A stretch of 64,000 nucleotides of DNA from Nemopilema nomurai. Lineage: Eukaryota; Cnidaria; Scyphozoa; Rhizostomeae; Rhizostomatidae. Position numbers and translations under genes: made by a program. Each line of letters starts with the position of its first letter. The stretch's first letter is position 1. Below the pieces are notes generated by a model that saw only the letters and a program-made list of their open reading frames with translations, did no database searches and had not been told where the DNA came from. The DNA lies in assembly GCA_003864495.1 (NCBI GenBank), contig ML133456.1, positions 3,432,821-3,496,820 on the forward strand, given 5' to 3'. Shown in pieces: positions 54,331 to 64,000 of this stretch.

Positions 54331-55319
54331 CATTCTATGAGCATAATAATCATCATAACCAACGAAAGTGAGTTTTCTTTAGCGTCACTGGGAATTTGAT
54401 TCAGGTAACAGGGCCTTAACTACGACCGTACGAGATTCCTCACATTCTAGGACTTTTTTCCTGTCTTCCTTTTTGTTTCTGGGCAGACTGGGATGGGTTC
54501 ACAGCGACCTCAATACGATTCTCATTATAAATGGAAATAGAAACCTCCTAAAGAAAAAAGGAGTAAAATTCATTAGGAACTGAAAAATATAAGCAAAAGA
54601 CTTGAATAAAAGCAATGTGTCCGTCGCTTCAAACCGGGGGCACCTCTAGGCCTACATAACGAATAAATAAATTTCAGGTTTCAATTGTTACAACAATTGT
54701 TGTTAAATTGTTCTTTGCTGGCTTTCCTATCCAGTCTCTATTCTATTATCTTTGGTTGAAGACAAAGGTTGCTGTTTAAGCAATAGAAACTGTTTTCCTT
54801 TTCAATGAGGCGTTTTTAAAAATTATCTTTGGTCAGATTTTGCAGGGCATGCGGCTCAATACCAGCTTCCCTTGACGCTACGCCACTGCTTACTTCACAT
54901 TCAAATACACGCTTTCTTTTTATAAGGAACCACTTTATAAGGATCCTACATGTAGAAGACCGAAATATGTAAAGAGCTTATACTATTAAAAACTAAATCC
55001 CTAGGGAATCTTTTCAATTTGAAAATTTTTCATAACTGCAAACATCAAGAGCTAAAAAGCCCGTCCCATTCATTTGCAGCCAATACTAGCATAGATTGTT
55101 TGCTATTCGTGTGACAAGTGCTTTATTGTGTAGTTTCCACCCTTTTTATCTCGCCCCTCTTTTTATTAAGTGTTAAAGCTTATTGATGTGCAATGAAAAT
55201 TGAAGAACTTTTAAGGAGCTTTTGGTAATAAAATCTGATGACTTGAGGTCTACGGATAAGGAACTTTTGGAACTAGGCCTTGTGGTATGTTCCTTATAAA
55301 AAAGCGTGTATAGTGTGTG
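54331..55319. other. No gene recognised; contains an inverted pair of short repeats
   Basis: A+T-rich, no coherent ORF. The segment at 54911-54934 (ACACGCTTT...TTATAAGGAAC) is repeated inverted at 55289-55309 with a 3-base indel, about 355 bp apart, suggestive of a small MITE-like element, but without a clear target duplication. Confidence 0.4.
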
Positions 55320-55438
55320 ATTGTGTGTAACTTTTCATTCAACAAAACATGAATTTCTTCAGATGCCAGTACAGTGTCGCTGGCCTCGATAGGAAGCTCT
55401 GTTGACAGCGACTTTAATGCAAAGTCTGTTAACAACAA
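55250..55438 (-). pseudogene. Repeat X protein fragment, copy 4
   Basis: Minus strand: FALKSLSTELPIEASDTVLA, then SEEIHVLLNEKLHTI. Copy 1 encodes the related ANDTVLASEEL at about 7080-7115 on the plus strand in broken frames. Conservation across copies suggests it belongs to the element's main protein. Family unknown. Confidence 0.4.
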
Positions 55439-55591
55439 ATTTCGAAAAAATTTTCGGTGCCCGTTATGAAACGCTTCTTACAAAGTTTCCTAAGGCTAGA
55501 ATTTCCACTTGTTGCTTATTGCATATTACATTGCGGATCCTGTTGTCATATTGTACTATGGCCGTTACTTTTATTTCCAGATGGTTCTAAT

Positions 55592-56969
55592 CAGTGGCGG
55601 ACTGGCTCAGAATTTTAACCGGCCATGAAGAACTGAGAGGGGCCCAGGGGGGTGTGGTCTTAAATTGGGACGTGTTCAAGTGAACACTTCATCAAAATCG
55701 GTTAATTTCTGAGCAACATAGCATATGTAGCTGGAAGATTAAAGTTTAGCTGTTGATTGCAAATGGGTGCAGAGTACTATAAGTTAAATTTAACATTAAA
55801 TAATGAAATTTGGTCTGATTTGGATTTTAGTAATTTTGGAAAAGATACCATCTTGTAGAAAACAAAGATAAAATAATAAGAAAACTAACATCAGATCCTT
55901 AAAGGATAGTAAGAACTAATAGCAAACTAAAAAGAAACTGCTTCGAAATGGAGATTAAGCTTTCTTATTATCACTATCAGATATTCTATGGTAACAGTTG
56001 GGGCCAGCTTCAAGATATTTTCATCAAATTCATTTTCTAAACAGCTGTACACGAATTTCATGTCTGAATGCTATGAAAATCGTAGCTAAATCATAACAAG
56101 AAGGTTCCCTTTCATTTTTGGTAATCATCCACTACAAATTGTTTGCTGTCTGTATTTCAGTAGACAAAACTGCTAGGTTTATGATATCGAAAACCATTTG
56201 AATCAAATACTACCAAAAGCTTCATTTCTTTCCGTTGCATTCCAAAAAACCAGTAATCAGTCCTGACCCCTTTTTGCAACAATCTTGACTTCTTTTCTGA
56301 AAACCACTTGCGACTCAAAGTTTATTGGTCCATTATGTTCAACTTGGCTAATTCTTGTCATTTTCTACCCTGGATACCAGACCCACTACGTATCAAAGAA
56401 GAGTGGGTCTGGTCTAGTGCGCCCCATTCTCGTTTTGGTGTAAATCAATTTGGCTAATTCTTTTCATTTTTTACATTCCATGAGGCAATCAATACCCTTA
56501 CCCGTTCGTGTTAAAACTAGATTTTGCATTGTATTATCTTTATGCTATGGCTTGAGTAAAAGAGAAAGTTAACGCCGGAGTTTTATTTTAACTACTGAAT
56601 CACAACTCCTTTACTTTGTTGCTAGCTTCGAGCCTCGCCACAGGCATAAATCAAAGTGAACTGCACCTGGGTCTACGACAAATATAAGTTACAGCGAATT
56701 CCATAATATTAAAGGATCCAAATTACTAATTCCCTTTCATAACCTACACAAATCATTTTCGAATTAAAAACATCACAATTTAGTTTTAACCCAATCCTTT
56801 CTACAACCACATGCCATGAAAATATACACTACCTCAGTTTTAATGTCATCCATGACGTTTATCATTCGTAATAGGGTACCGTAAGGCCTCATATTCATAA
56901 AATGGGGCCCTTTTTCTGCACAGATGGGGCCCTTTTTGCTAGATTTTATAAGGGGCCAGTCCGCCACTG
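55592..56969. mobile_element. Non-autonomous hAT element, complete, with 8-bp target duplication
   Basis: 1378 bp bounded by CAGTGGCGGACTGGC and its inverted copy (GCCAGTCCGCCACTG). It is flanked by perfect duplications GTTCTAAT at 55584-55591 and 56970-56977. The empty site exists in repeat X copy 1 (reverse strand of about 4797-4812). Subterminal GGGGCCC blocks match the hAT end at 27415-27545. No transposase coding is seen. It contains a hairpin at 56377-56412. Confidence 0.93.
56377..56412. other. Hairpin inside the hAT element
   Basis: CCAGACCCACT is followed 14 bases later by its exact reverse complement AGTGGGTCTGG. It could be the remnant of a nested foldback/MITE or simply a structured spot; function unknown. 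Confidence 0.5.
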
Positions 56970-57285
56970 GTTCTAATCTAATGCTGGTGATTTTGGTAAG
57001 AAATCCCATGTAATGCAAAACTGACACGTGAGCTCTTCAATTCGGATTGGCGCCCTTTTTTAAACCTCGGATTCAAAGAGAGGCCATTTCAGTATGTCCG
57101 TTAGAGGACACTTTCATTCATGCCTGCATCCCTGCAACATTTGGACGATAATTCTCTAGGATGCAGAACATAATTGGTTTTTTTTGAAAAACATGGTTGC
57201 GGGTAAGTGCTTGAATTGAATTGAATTTTACCGCCAAAATACAATAACAAAGTGCTCGCGCCAGTTTATTTGCTGGCCGTAGCCC

Positions 57286-60200
57286 AAAACTATATTAGAT
57301 ACGTAACTCAAACTTTTTACAGGTTTTCATTGTATTCAATCGCACAAGAAAATGCTGGGTACATGACGTTGTTCAATTGCAAAGCTTCAATTTCTCACAA
57401 CAGATCGAAGCGGCTTTACTTTAGTAGAATTTGAAAACTTTTCAAGGCGAGCACAGAGTTTAAACGGAAAAACTTTCTCAGAAAAAAAATTTCAGTTAAT
57501 AAAATGAATCAATATTCTTGTTCATTGGGCAATAAGGGCCATGAAATTCACTTCAAGTTTATCAAATTGTCAACAGTTTTCTTTAAAAATGCGATTGTAT
57601 TGACGCTGAAAGTCGAAACTTGCAGAGATTTTCCGACTTTATCAGATACTTTACACTTTGTATGATTGCGTTTTTCTCCAAAACTAAATTAGATACGTAA
57701 CTCAAACTTTTTGCACGCTTTGATTGTATTCCATCACACAGTACATGATGTTTTTCAATTGGAAAGCTTCAATTTCTCACAACAGATCAAGCGGCTTTAC
57801 TTTAGTAGATTTCGACAACTTTTCAAGGGGAACATTGCATTTAAACGGGAAAGTTTTCTTGTAAAAAATATTGTAATTAACAAAATAAATCAATATTCCT
57901 GTTCATTAGGCATGAAGGGTCATGAAATTCATTTCAAGTTTATCAAATTGTTAACTGTTTTCTTTAATAATGCGACTGTATTGACGCTGAATGTCAAAAC
58001 TTGCAGAGATTTTCCGACGATTGAGATTTTCTCCAAAACTATATTAGATACGTAACTCAAACTTTTTGCAGGCTTTAATTGTATTCAATCACACAAGAAA
58101 ATGCTGAGTACATGAAGTTTTTCAATTGCAAACCTTCAATTTCTAACAGCAGATCGAAGCGGCTTTACTTTAGAAGAATTCGACAACTTTTCAAGGGTAA
58201 CACAGAGATTCAACGGGAAAAATTTCTCAGAAAAAAATTTTAGTTAATAAATGAATCAATATTTTGTTCATTAGGCAAAAGGTGAAATTCACTTCAAGTT
58301 TATCAAATTGTTGACAGTTTCTTTAAAAATGCGATTGTATTGACGCTGAAAGTCGAAACTTGCAGAGATTTTCCGACTATATTAGTGCTTTTACACTATG
58401 TATGATTGAGTTTTTCTCCAAAACTATAATAGATACGTAACTCAAACTTTTTGCAGGCTTTAATTGTATTCAATCACACAAGAAAATGCTGAGTACATGA
58501 AGTTTTTCAATTGCAAAGCTTCAATTTCTACAACAGATCGAAGCGGCTTTACTTTAGTAGAATTCGACAACTTTTAAGGTAACACAAGTTTAACGGAAAA
58601 ATTTCTCAGAAAAAATTTTAATTAATAAAATCAATCATTTCCTGTTCATTAGGCAAAAAGGGCCATGAAATTCACTTCAAGTTTATCAAATTGTCAACAG
58701 TTTTCTTTAAAAATGCGATTGTATTGACGCTGAAAGTCGAAACTTGCAGAGATTTTCCGACTATATTAGTCTTTTACACTTTGTACGATTGAGTTTTTCT
58801 CCAAAACTATATTAGATACGTAACTCAAACTTTTTGCAGGCTTTAATTGTATTCAATCACACAAGAAAATTCTGGGTACATGAAGTTTTTCAATTGGAAA
58901 GCTTCAATTTCTCACAACAGATCGAAGCGATTTACTTTAGTAGAATTCGACATCTTTTTAAAGGAAACACAAAGTTTAAATTGGAAAATTTCTCAAAAAA
59001 ATATTTAATTAATAAAATCAATCAATATTCCTGTTCATTAGGCAAAATTGGTCATGAAATTCACTTCAAGTTTATCAAATTGTTAACATTTTTCTTTAAA
59101 AATGCGATTATATTGACGCTGAATATCGAAACTTGCAGAGATTTTCCGACTATATTAGATCTTTTACACTTTGTACGATTGAGTTTTTCTCCAAAACTAT
59201 ATTAGATACGTAACTCAAACTTTTTGCAGGCTTTAATTGTATTCCATCACACGAGAAAATGCTGAGTACATGAAGTTTTTCAATTGCAAAGCTTAATTTC
59301 TCACAACAGATCAAGCGGCTATACTTTAGAGAATTCGACAACTTTACAAGGTAACACAGAGATTCAACGGGAAAATTTTCTCAGAAAAAATATTTTAATT
59401 AAGGAAATCAATCAATATTCCTGTTCATTAGGCAGAAAGGGTCATGAAATTCACTTCAAGTTTATCAAATTGTTAACAGTTTTCTTTAAAAATGCGACTG
59501 TATTGACGCTGAATGTCAAAACTTGCAGAGATTTTCCAACGATTGAGTTTTTCTCCAAAACTATATTAGATACGTAACTCAATCTTTTTGCAGGCTTTAA
59601 TTGTATTCCATCACACAAGAAAATGCTGAGTACATGAAGTCTTTCAATTGGAAAGCTTAAATTTCTCACAACAAATTGAAGCGGCTTTACTTTAGTAGAA
59701 TTCGACATCTTTTTAAGGGAAACACAAAGTTTAAATTGGAAAATTTTCTCAAAAAAAATATTTTAATTAATGAAATCAATCAATACCTGTTCATTAGGCA
59801 AATGAGGTTATGAAATTCACTTCAAGTTTATCAAATTGTCAACAGTTTTCTTTAAAAATGCGATTATATTGACGCTGAATATCGAAACTTGCAGAGATTT
59901 TCCGACTTTATCAGATACTTTACACTTTGTACGATTGAGTTTTTCTCCAAAACTATATTAGATACGTAACTCAAACTTTTTGCAGGCTTTAATTGTATTC
60001 AATCACACAAGAAAATGCTGGGTACATGAAGTTTTTCAATTGGAAAGCTTAAATTTCTCACAACAAATCGAAGCGGCTTTACTTTAGAAGAATTCGACAA
60101 CTTTTCAAGGGTAACACAGAGATTCAACGGGAAAAATTTCTCAGAAAAAATATCTTAATTAATAAAATCAATCAGTCTTCCTGTTCATTAGGCAAGAAGG

Positions 60201-63200
60201 GCCATGAAATTCATTTCAAGTTTATCAAATTGTCAACAGTTTTCTTTAAAAATGCGACTGTATTGACGCTGAAAGTCAAAACTTGCAAGATTTTCCGACG
60301 ATTGAGTTTTTCTCCAAAACTATATTAGATACGTAACTCAATCTTTTTGCATCCTTTAATTGTATTCCATCACACAAGAAAATGCTGAGTACATGAAGTC
60401 TTTCAATTGGAAAGCTTAAATTTCTCAAAACAAATTGAAGCGGCTTTACTTTAGTAGAATTCGACATCTTTTTAAGGGAAACACAAAGTTTAAATTGGAA
60501 AATTTTCTCAAAAAAAATATTTTAATTAATGAAATCAATCAATATACATGTTGATTAGGCAAATGAGGTTATGAAATTCACTTCAAGTTTATCAAATTGT
60601 CAACATTTTTCTTTAAAAATGCGATTATATTGACGCTGAATATCGAAACTTGCAGAGATTTTCCGACTTTATCAGATACTTTACACTTTGTACGATTGAG
60701 TTTTTCTCCAAAACTATAATAGATACGTAACTCAAACTTTTTGCAGGCTTTAATTGTATTCAATCACACAAGAAAATGCTGGGTACATGAAGTTTTTCAA
60801 TTGGAAAGCTTCGATTTCTCACAACAGATCGAAACGATTTACTTTACAAGAATTCGACATCTTTTTAAAGGAAACACAAAGTTTAAATTGGAAAATTTTC
60901 TCAAAAAAATATTTTAATTAATGAAATCAATCAATATACATGTTGATTAGGCAAATAGGTCATGAAATTCACTTCAAGTTTATCAAATTGTTAACATTTT
61001 TCTTTAAAAATGCGACTGTATTGACGCTGAAAGTCAAAACTTGCAAAGATTTTCCGACGATTGAGTTTTTCTCCAAAACTATATTAGATACGTAACTCAA
61101 TCTTTTTGCAGGCTTTAATTGTATTCCATCACACAAGAAAATGCTGAGTACATGAAGTCTATCAATTGGAAAGCTTAAATTTCTCACAACAAATCGAAGC
61201 GGCTTTACTTTAGAAGAATTCGACAACTTTTCAAGGGTAACACAGAGATTCAACGGGAAAAATTTCTCAGAAAAAATATCTTAATTAATAAAATCAATCA
61301 GTCTTCCTGTTCATTAGGCAAGAAGGGCCATGAAATTCATTTCAAGTTTATCAAATTGTCAACAGTTTTCTTTAAAAATGCGACTGTATTGACGCTGAAA
61401 GTCAAAACTTGCAAAGATTTTCCGACGATTGAGTTTTTCTCCAAAACTATATTAGATACGTAACTCAATCTTTTTGCAGGCTTTAATTGTATTCCATCAC
61501 ACAAGAAAATGCTGAGTACATGAAGTCTATCAATTGGAAAGCTTAAATTTCTCACAACAAATCGAAGCGGCTTTACTTTAGAAGAATTCGACAACTTTTC
61601 AAGGGTAACACAGAGATTCAACGGAAAAAATTTCTCAGAAAAAATATCTTAATTAATAAAATCAATCAGTCTTCCTGTTCATTAGGCAAGAAGGGCCATG
61701 AAATTCATTTCAAGTTTATCAAATTGTCAACAGTTTTCTTTAAAAATGCGATTGTATTGACGCTGAAAGTCGAAACTTGCAGAGATTTTCCGACTATATT
61801 AGATCTTTTACACTTTGTACGATTGAGTTTTTCTCCAAAACTATATTAGACACGTAACTCAAACTTTTGCAAGCTCTAATTGTATTCCATCACACGAGAA
61901 AATGCTGAGTACATGAAGTTCTTCAATTGCAAAGCTTTAATCTCTCACACTAGATCAAAGCGGCTATACTTTAGCAGAATTCGACAACTTTACAAGGGTA
62001 ACACAGAGATTCAACGATAAAGATTTTCTCAGAAAAAAGATTGTAATTAATGAAATCAATCAATATTCCTGTTAATTAGGTAAGACTGATCATGAAATTC
62101 ACTTCAAATTTATCAAATTGTCGACAGTCTTCTTTAGAAATGCGATTGTATTGACGCTGAATGTCGAAACTTGCAGAGATTTTCCGACTATATCAGATAC
62201 TTTACACTTTGTACAATTGAGTTTTTCTCCAAAACTAAATTAGATACGTAACTCAAACTTTTTGCACGCTTTGATTGTATTCCATCACACAGTACATGAT
62301 GTTTTTCAATTGGAAAGCTTCAATTTCTCACAACAGATCGAAGCGGCTTTACTTTAGTAGATTTCGACAACTTTTCAAGGGGAACATTGCATTTAAACCG
62401 AAAAGTTTTCTCATAAAAAATATTGTAATTAACGAAATCAATCAATATTCCTGTTCATTAGGCATTAAGGGTCATGAAATTCATTTCAAGTTTATCAAAT
62501 TGTTAACTGTTTTCTTTAAAAATGCGATTGTATTGACGCTAAATGTCGAAACTTGCTGAGATTTTCCGACTATATCAGATACCTTACACTTTGTACGATT
62601 GAATTTTCCTCCAAAACTATATTAGATACATAACTCAAACTTTTTGCACGCTTTGAATGTATTCCATCACACAGGAAAATGCTGAGTACCTGACGTTTTT
62701 ATATTGCAAAGCTTCAATTTCTCACAACAGATCGCAGCGGCTTCACTTTAGTAGAATTCGACATTTTTTCAAAAGGACGAGAAAGGTTAAACGGGAAAGT
62801 TTTCTCAAAAAAAATATTTTAATTAATGAAATCAATCAATAATCCTGTTCATTAGGCAAGATGGGTCATGAAATTCACTTCAAGTTTATCAAATTGTTAA
62901 CAGTTTTCTTTAAAAATGCGATTGTATTGACGCTGAATGTCGAAACTTGCAGAGATTTTCCGACTATATCAGATACTTTACACTTTGTACGATTGAGGTT
63001 TTCTCCAAAACTATATTAGAAACGTAACTCAAACTTTTTCCAGGCTTAAAGTGTATTTCATCACACAGGAAAATGCTGAGTACATGAAGTTTTTTAATTG
63101 CAAAGCTTCAATTTCTCACAACACATCGAAGCGGTTTTACTCTTTTAGAATTCGACATCTTTTCAAGGGGAACACAAAAATTAAACGGGAAGATTTTTCA

Positions 63201-63321
63201 AGAAAAAATATCTTAATTAATGAAATAAATCAATATTCCTGTTCATTAGGCAGGAGGGGTCATGAAATTCACTTCAAGTTTATCAAATTATTAACAGATT
63301 TGTTTAAAAATGCGATTGACT
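57286..63321. repeat. ~381-bp satellite array, about 16 monomers
   Basis: The landmark AAAACTATATTAGATACGTA (or close variant) recurs about every 365-395 bp from 57286 to about 63008, giving a mean near 381 bp. Other shared blocks are GAAATTCACTTCAAGTTTAT, TTTTTCTCCAAAACTA and GTATTGACGCTGA. Some neighbouring units (61075 and 61442) are nearly identical while others differ by indels, and 'cgattgag'/'cgactatat' variants recur in alternating units, suggesting higher-order structure. Monomer length varies mainly by deletion of the TTTACACTTTGTACGATTGA segment. ORFs across it on both strands are repeat artefacts. Confidence 0.95.
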
Positions 63322-64000
63322 ATCGTAAACAAAGGTATAAAATGGTCTAGACTTATATGTTTCTCATGTGGACCCCGCGTTTTTCGTACCCTTCCACAGG
63401 AAGCAAAAGACGCATGGCCTGAAAATCTTGTAGTACAACAGTCACTCTAGTCTCATTTCTATCGTAAACCAAAGGTATAAAATGGTCTAGACTTATATGT
63501 TTCTCCTGTGGACCCCGCGTTTTTCGTACCCATCCACAGGAAGCAAAAGACGCATGGCCTGAAAATCTTGTAGTACAACAGTCACTCTAGTCTCATTTCT
63601 ATCGTAAATCAGAGGTATAAAATGGTCTAGACTTATATGTTTCTCCTGTGGACCCCGCGTTTTTCGTACCCTTCCACAGGAAGCAAAAGACGCATGGCCT
63701 GAAAATCTTATAGTACAACAGTCACTCTAGTCTCATTTCTATCGTAAACCAAAGGTATAAAATGGTCTAGACTTATATGTTTCTCATGTGGACCCCGCGT
63801 TTTTCGTACCCTTCCACAGGAAGCAAAAGACGCATGGCCTGAAAATCTTGTAGTACAACAGTCACTCTAGTCTCATTTCTATCGTAAACCAAAGGTATAA
63901 AATGGTCTAGACTTATATGTTTCTCATGTGGACCCCGCGTTTTTCGTACCCTCCACAGGAAGCAAAAGACGCATGGCCTGAAAATCTTGTAGTACAACAG
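63322..64000. repeat. 140-bp satellite array, continues beyond the window
   Basis: ATCGTAAACC begins units at 63322, 63461, 63601, 63741 and 63881, a period of 139-140 bp. The units contain GGTATAAAATGGTCTAGACT and AAGCAAAAGACGCATGGCCT and are about 98 % identical. The last unit is cut by the window end. The array starts inside a truncated monomer of the preceding satellite. Confidence 0.96.

Larger units (their letters stand above)
55320..57285. mobile_element. Repeat X, copy 4 (inverted, internally deleted, carrying a hAT)
   Basis: 55340-55591 matches, inverted, parts of copy 1 at 7030-7130 and 4800-4960; the 2 kb between those parts is missing here. 56978-57205 matches copy 3 at 36550-36785 in direct orientation. 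A further deletion joins it to a piece matching about 37230-37275, which ends at 57285 where the satellite starts. Confidence 0.75.

Noticed and set aside
57252..63350. Many ORFs of 60-123 codons on both strands at 57-63 kb, with a repeated INQYSCSLG...HEIHFKFIKLL peptide
   Set aside because: They recur with the satellite period, occur on both strands and break at indels, so they are products of tandem repetition, not genes.
57286..64000. Tandem arrays considered as CRISPR
   Set aside because: Units are 140-381 bp, contiguous and without unique spacers, and the context is eukaryotic.

Overview
The window looks like repeat-dominated, A+T-rich nuclear DNA of an invertebrate animal. An anthozoan cnidarian is my best guess, but this is an inference from the mix of transposon families, not from any host gene. 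I found no convincing single-copy host gene, rRNA, tRNA or CRISPR array. Almost everything that can be named is a mobile element, a relic of one, or a tandem repeat, much of it nested.

Layout. 0.6-1.7 kb: a decayed Copia element with the start of its 3' LTR. 1.7-8.1 kb: copy 1 of an unnamed DNA-transposon-like repeat, called X here, with decayed exon-like ORFs. 8.1-11.1 kb: two 26-bp minisatellite arrays in opposite orientation flanking about 2.6 kb that holds a dead non-LTR reverse transcriptase fragment. 11.1-16.6 kb: nothing recognised. 16.6-27.5 kb and 36.4-46.9 kb: the two arms of a very large inverted repeat (about 97 % identical in inner stretches, nearer 88 % at the outer ends, estimated by eye). 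Each arm contains a copy of X. The left arm carries a nearly intact non-LTR retrotransposon (21.5-26.0 kb, PHD-SGNH ORF1 and EN-RT ORF2). The right arm instead carries a DIRS-group Ngaro/PAT-like tyrosine-recombinase element (38.1-41.9 kb) with the diagnostic A1 ... B1-A2-B2 split repeats. Each arm therefore preserves the other arm's empty site. 27.4-36.4 kb: the spacer, built from hAT pieces, a PIF/Harbinger-type MITE (29.6-30.2 kb), a hAT C-terminal dimerisation relic (30.6-31.0 kb) and another probable MITE.

46.9-52.4 kb: a decayed minus-strand non-LTR element split by a 2.45-kb hAT-type element with a perfect 8-bp target duplication. 52.4-54.3 kb: the 3' part of a BEL/Pao element (integrase and C-terminal domain). 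55.3-57.3 kb: copy 4 of X, holding a 1.38-kb non-autonomous hAT with a perfect 8-bp target duplication at the same site of X that carries hAT ends in copies 2 and 3. 57.3-63.3 kb: about 16 monomers of a ~381-bp satellite, changing abruptly at 63.3 kb into a 140-bp satellite that runs off the window.

The best candidates for something unusual are the giant inverted repeat with its identity gradient, the Ngaro element with its empty site, the LINE whose ORF1 and ORF2 share one frame separated by a single TGA with no usable ATG for ORF2, and the unidentified X family. Identity figures are eyeball estimates; no alignment was run.
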